A stretch of DNA of 64,000 nucleotides from positions 1-64,000 of the forward strand of contig QZKI01000142.1 of NCBI GenBank assembly GCA_003598055.1. Direction: 5' to 3'. The position numbers were made by a program, and so were the translations under genes. Origin of the DNA: Candidatus Abyssobacteria bacterium SURF_17. GTDB taxonomy: Bacteria > Abyssobacteria > SURF-5. How positions within the stretch are numbered: position 1 is the stretch's first letter; every line of letters starts with the position of its first letter. Below are positions 60,142 to 64,000 of this stretch, piece by piece. Under the pieces are notes generated by a model. That model was not told the origin of the DNA and made no database searches. It worked only from the letters and a program-made list of their open reading frames with translations.

Positions 60142-60528
60142 TCAACCTTTCCTGGTTTGCTCGATGAATCGCTCGACTGCCTTGGGAAATTCCCTGGTGT
60201 TGATCGGCTTGGAGATGTAACCGCTGCACCCATGGCGCAGGATACGCTCTTCGTCGCCCTTCATGGCGTGGGCGGTCAGAGCGACGACGGGGATATTCCG
60301 CGTCTTCGGGTTTTCCTTGAGCTTTTTTGTCACGGCAAGGCCGTCCATGCCGGGAAGCTGGACGTCCATAAGGATAAGGTCCAGTCGCTCCCGGTCCGAT
60401 ATCTCGAGCGCTTCCGGCCCTGTCTTCGCCGTCAAGACGTCATAGCCCTTCAGCTTGAGCAGGTCAACAGCCAGCTCCAGGTTCATTACGTTATCTTCGA
60501 CCACAAGCACACGCGCAGGTTCCGTCAT
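60142..60528 (-). CDS. stand-alone response-regulator receiver
   Basis: VLVVEDNVMNLELAVDLLKLKGYDV...LILMDVQLPGMDGLAV...GCSGYISKPINTREF. Confidence 0.93.
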   Translation of the reverse strand: MTEPARVLVVEDNVMNLELAVDLLKLKGYDVLTAKTGPEALEISDRERLDLILMDVQLPGMDGLAVTKKLKENPKTRNIPVVALTAHAMKGDEERILRHGCSGYISKPINTREFPKAVERFIEQTRKG

Positions 60529-63038
60529 TATGCTTCTCCTTTCCTCGTTCTGGCAAGACGCTCCGCTCGCCTGATCTCGTCGAGGAACTCTTGCTTGCCG
60601 TGCTGGCCTTTCCTGGCCGTGGCCTCGATTTTCCCGTTGAGCATCCGGGCTTCCTCGTCGGTAAGGTCCTTGGCAGTCACGATGATGATGGGAATGTCCT
60701 TCGTGTTCTCTTCCATCTTGAGGAACTCGATCACCTCGAATCCGCTGATGTCCGGCAACATGAGGTCGAGAAATATCAAGTCGGGCTTATGCTTGGAAGC
60801 GTACTCGATACCCTGGAGGCCGGTGTACGCTTTTGAAACCGAAAAGGCCTGTCCCTCGAGCATATCGGCCACAAGGTCAACAAACTTCGCATCATCGTCC
60901 ACGACCAGTACTTTGGAGATGCGTGCGCTGGCCGCCGCGCCCCGCAGCCTCTCCAGCCGCTCGAGTAGTTCCCTGCCGCCAATCGGCTTCACGATGTAGT
61001 CGGCAGCCCCCATGCTGAAGCCTTTTAATTCGTCCTGCACAACCGAGGTGATGACTACGGGAATGTCGCTCGTTTCCTGGGATGCCTTCAGTTCTTCGAG
61101 CACCTTCCAGCCGTCCTTATCGGGCAGAATAATGTCAAGCGTGATGACCGCCGGGTGGATCGAGCGTGCAGCCTCCAGCGAGTCGACGCCGTTTGCGGCA
61201 TGCACGACCCGGTAACCCGCCTCTCCCAGATATGTCGAGAGCAACTCGAACGAATGCGGGTCGTCCTCGACGACGAGTACGACATCCTGCTCGTGACTGA
61301 CTGCAGAGGCGCCTTTCGCCGCTGTCACCTTCATCGTCGCATCAGCCGGAGTGCCGAGCGGTTCGATGACATCCGTGTCGGTTACGGGAAGTGTAAAGTA
61401 GAACGCGCTGCCTTTTCCCTTCTCGCTCTCCACCCAGATGGAGCCGCCGTGGAGTTCAATGAGCTTCTTGGTGAGCGCCAAGCCGAGCCCCGTTCCCTCG
61501 TATTGGCGGGAATGGGAGCCGTCCACCTGCTGGAACTCGTGGAAAATTCGCTCCTGGTCCGCCTTGTCGATACCGATTCCATTGTCCCTCACACAGAATT
61601 CGGCGTAACGCCTGAGCACAAACCGGTCGCCTTCTGAAAGCTCGAAGTCACCTACCACGTCTGTGGAGATTTCGACCCATCCCTTGTTCGGGGTGAACTT
61701 GATTGCATTGCTCAGAAGGTTATAAAAGATTTGTTTGAGTTTCTTCTGGTCTGCAGTCACCGTGATGAGCTTGGATGAAAGACACTGTCGGATCATGATT
61801 TCCTTCTTCGCCGCGAGCCCACGCGCGAAGTTGGCGATCTCAGCCAGGGCTCCCGCGACAGAGAAGGTCTCCAGATGGAGGTCCATCTTGCCGGACTCTA
61901 CCTTGGCGAGGTCGAGTATCTCGTTGATGAGCTGGAGCAAATGTCTTCCGCTCGTCACCACGTTCTGCGCGTACTTGAGCTGTTTCTCATTGAGCATACC
62001 GTACGATTGGTCGGACAATATCTCCGAGAATCCGATAATCGCATTCAATGGAGTGCGCAGCTCATGGCTCATGTTGGCGAGGAACTCGGATTTGAGTTTG
62101 CTCACGGCCTCCAGTTGCTGGTTCGTGCGGTAAAGCTCCTCGTTAATCAATCGGAGCGCCTTGGTTCGCTCCTCAACCTTTTGCTCGAGCGTGTGGCTAT
62201 ATGCCTCGAGCTCGGTTCGATAACGCTTCAGGTCGTCGGTCATCTTGTTGAAGGAAGCGCCGAGCTCGCCTATCTCATCGTTGGTATGGATGCTGACGGG
62301 TTTATCGAGGTCTCCGCTGGCCACCCGCTCCGTCGCGGCTACCAGTTGTTGCACGGGATTGACGATAAGTCGAACCAGGAACACGGTCGCGGCAATGGCA
62401 AGCAGGACGACCATGACGGTGACGTTTCTGATGGTGCGTCTTCCTTGACTGATTTCTTCGTTCATGGTGTCAAGCGAGATGCCGATGCGGGCCACGCCGA
62501 TTTTCTCCGGGATACCCTCGGAGCGTGATTCGTCGCCCATCCCGAAGATCACTTCCTCGCCGGATAAGGACGGGGCTTTCTGAGTCATAATCGGGACGGC
62601 GATATCATAGACGGGTGTTTTCGTCTCGTCCTTCGTGAACGGCTGAATGAGCAGCTCATTTGTCTTGAGCGCGCGCTCGGTGACCTCATATGCCGAGGTC
62701 TGAGAAATCCCCTCGATATGGCGCGGGAGTACCTGCGTGCGCGCAAGGATTTCGCCGCGGTCATTGTATATGATGCAGTAGGCGACGTCCTTTTCTCTCG
62801 TAAGTCCCGAGATGATGCCCTCGAATATCGTGTTGTTACCCGTCAACACGCCGTACTCGCTGGCCGACGCGACGTTGCGTGCCAGGACTTTTCCTTTCTC
62901 CTGGAGATGTAGTGCGATCTCTTGAATCTGCTGTCGAACGAGGAACCAGCCGAGGACCGCGGCGGTTAGGATGACAACGAGCGATATATAGGCGGTGATC
63001 TTGAGACGAAGCCCGAATCTGAACTTAGGCGGGCGCAT
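60528..63038 (-). CDS. HAMP-domain hybrid histidine kinase with two C-terminal receiver domains
   Basis: Two TM helices, HAMP, NMSHELRTPLNAIIGFSEIL, DNGIGIDKADQERIFHEFQQV, then VVLVVEDDPHSFELL... and VLVVDDDAKFVDLV... receivers. Confidence 0.94.
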   Translation of the reverse strand: MRPPKFRFGLRLKITAYISLVVILTAAVLGWFLVRQQIQEIALHLQEKGKVLARNVASASEYGVLTGNNTIFEGIISGLTREKDVAYCIIYNDRGEILARTQVLPRHIEGISQTSAYEVTERALKTNELLIQPFTKDETKTPVYDIAVPIMTQKAPSLSGEEVIFGMGDESRSEGIPEKIGVARIGISLDTMNEEISQGRRTIRNVTVMVVLLAIAATVFLVRLIVNPVQQLVAATERVASGDLDKPVSIHTNDEIGELGASFNKMTDDLKRYRTELEAYSHTLEQKVEERTKALRLINEELYRTNQQLEAVSKLKSEFLANMSHELRTPLNAIIGFSEILSDQSYGMLNEKQLKYAQNVVTSGRHLLQLINEILDLAKVESGKMDLHLETFSVAGALAEIANFARGLAAKKEIMIRQCLSSKLITVTADQKKLKQIFYNLLSNAIKFTPNKGWVEISTDVVGDFELSEGDRFVLRRYAEFCVRDNGIGIDKADQERIFHEFQQVDGSHSRQYEGTGLGLALTKKLIELHGGSIWVESEKGKGSAFYFTLPVTDTDVIEPLGTPADATMKVTAAKGASAVSHEQDVVLVVEDDPHSFELLSTYLGEAGYRVVHAANGVDSLEAARSIHPAVITLDIILPDKDGWKVLEELKASQETSDIPVVITSVVQDELKGFSMGAADYIVKPIGGRELLERLERLRGAAASARISKVLVVDDDAKFVDLVADMLEGQAFSVSKAYTGLQGIEYASKHKPDLIFLDLMLPDISGFEVIEFLKMEENTKDIPIIIVTAKDLTDEEARMLNGKIEATARKGQHGKQEFLDEIRRAERLARTRKGEA

Positions 63039-63172
63039 CAAACCCTCATCCCCCCGCTCTTCTTGCCGCGCCAAGAAGGAACTGTGTCTTAATTATAGCA
63101 TGAATAATTCCGGCATTCAACAAGGCACGACACATCCGGTAAATCTTCATTCATCAACAGGTTCGGCCACTG

Positions 63173-63904
63173 CTACGCGCCGACCTGGAGCCGGTCTGCG
63201 AGGAACTGCGGCAACCCGGCTTTCACGACCGCCTGCATTGCGGCCTGAATATCGTATTCAACGCGGATGATTTCTATCGATACCTCTTCGGTGTCCAATA
63301 TGCCGAATGAGGCGCGCGGGTCGCCGTCACGTGGCTGCCCAACGGATCCGGGATTGATGAAATAGCGGGTACGAACATCGAGCATGTGCTTGCCTGAATG
63401 GATGGAATCATGCGAAGGGCCGTGTTCGCTGAAGATTGCTGGAATGTGCGTATGGCCGTAAAGGCAGATGTTGATCGTTTTGTCCGGCAGATGCCGGAAG
63501 TTGTTGAGCGCGTCCATCAAATCCATGAGGTAGTCATCTCGCGACTGCGGGCTCCCGTGGACTGCATAGAGTCGCTCACGGACCATCATTTCATTCGGGA
63601 GGCCGCTGAGGAACCGCTTGGACTCGTCCGACAGCACCTTCCGCGTCCACAGGGACGCTTCTCGGGCTGCTGTGTTGAACCATATGGGGTTCTCGAGTCC
63701 ACAGCATACGATGTCGTGGTTACCCATGATGGAGGCAATCTCCCGCTTCAGCATGATGTCCACCACTTCGGAGGGGAATGCGTTGTATCCCACGAGGTCG
63801 CCCAGGGCGAAGATGCTTTCGACCTTTCGCTTTTCGATTTCTTCCAGCACTACCGTGAGTGCATGAAGGTTGGAATGTATGTCGGAAATGACGGCAAGTT
63901 TCAT
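63173..63904 (-). CDS. YfcE/MJ0936-type metallophosphoesterase
   Basis: MKLAVISDIHSNLHAL, ALGDLVGY, MGNHD, LYGHTHIP, INPGSVGQPRD. Confidence 0.9.
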   Translation of the reverse strand: MKLAVISDIHSNLHALTVVLEEIEKRKVESIFALGDLVGYNAFPSEVVDIMLKREIASIMGNHDIVCCGLENPIWFNTAAREASLWTRKVLSDESKRFLSGLPNEMMVRERLYAVHGSPQSRDDYLMDLMDALNNFRHLPDKTINICLYGHTHIPAIFSEHGPSHDSIHSGKHMLDVRTRYFINPGSVGQPRDGDPRASFGILDTEEVSIEIIRVEYDIQAAMQAVVKAGLPQFLADRLQVGA

Positions 63905-64000
63905 TTATTCCTCTTCCTGCACATGAAGCATTTCTTGTATTGCTTTGTGGTGCAAGCGGTCTGCTGCCCTGGGTGAGGCGGAAGGCTCCGGCGCGACGGC

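Overview
This is a 64 kb chromosomal window, moderately GC-rich and gene-dense, from an apparently uncultured Gram-negative bacterium. Gram-negative is inferred from an OmpA-like protein, the PilQ secretin and sigma-54; taxonomy is not otherwise resolved. No rRNA, tRNA, CRISPR array or complete transposon was recognised. Recognisable blocks: CPA2-type antiporter; ligA and acylphosphatase; BON and OmpA-like envelope proteins; a patatin-like phospholipase with a receiver-like N-terminus; FHA-GGDEF and GNAT; a GH4 glycosidase; a pilMNOPQ operon with a good candidate sigma-54 promoter; an isolated phage-type terminase pair; rpoN; stand-alone receivers; a cold-shock gene behind a leader terminator; an FNOR-cooF-cooS carbon monoxide dehydrogenase operon; a VIT-vWA-ankyrin protein; an exported rubrerythrin-like protein; bactofilin, FGE-like and HD-GYP genes; a LinA-like nucleotidyltransferase; a rhomboid and an M48 protease; a SIS protein and a BadF-type kinase; and a roughly 7 kb phosphorelay cluster (two hybrid kinases, one PAS kinase, a receiver and an NtrC-type regulator). 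The items most worth follow-up are the orphan terminase pair, the sigma-54/pil link, the CX2C-type D-cluster motif in CooS, the nested inverted-repeat element at about 55.5 kb, the cspA leader, and a repeated roughly 80 nt palindromic element at 13.1 and 42.6 kb. All family calls are from reading motifs by eye; no database search was run.
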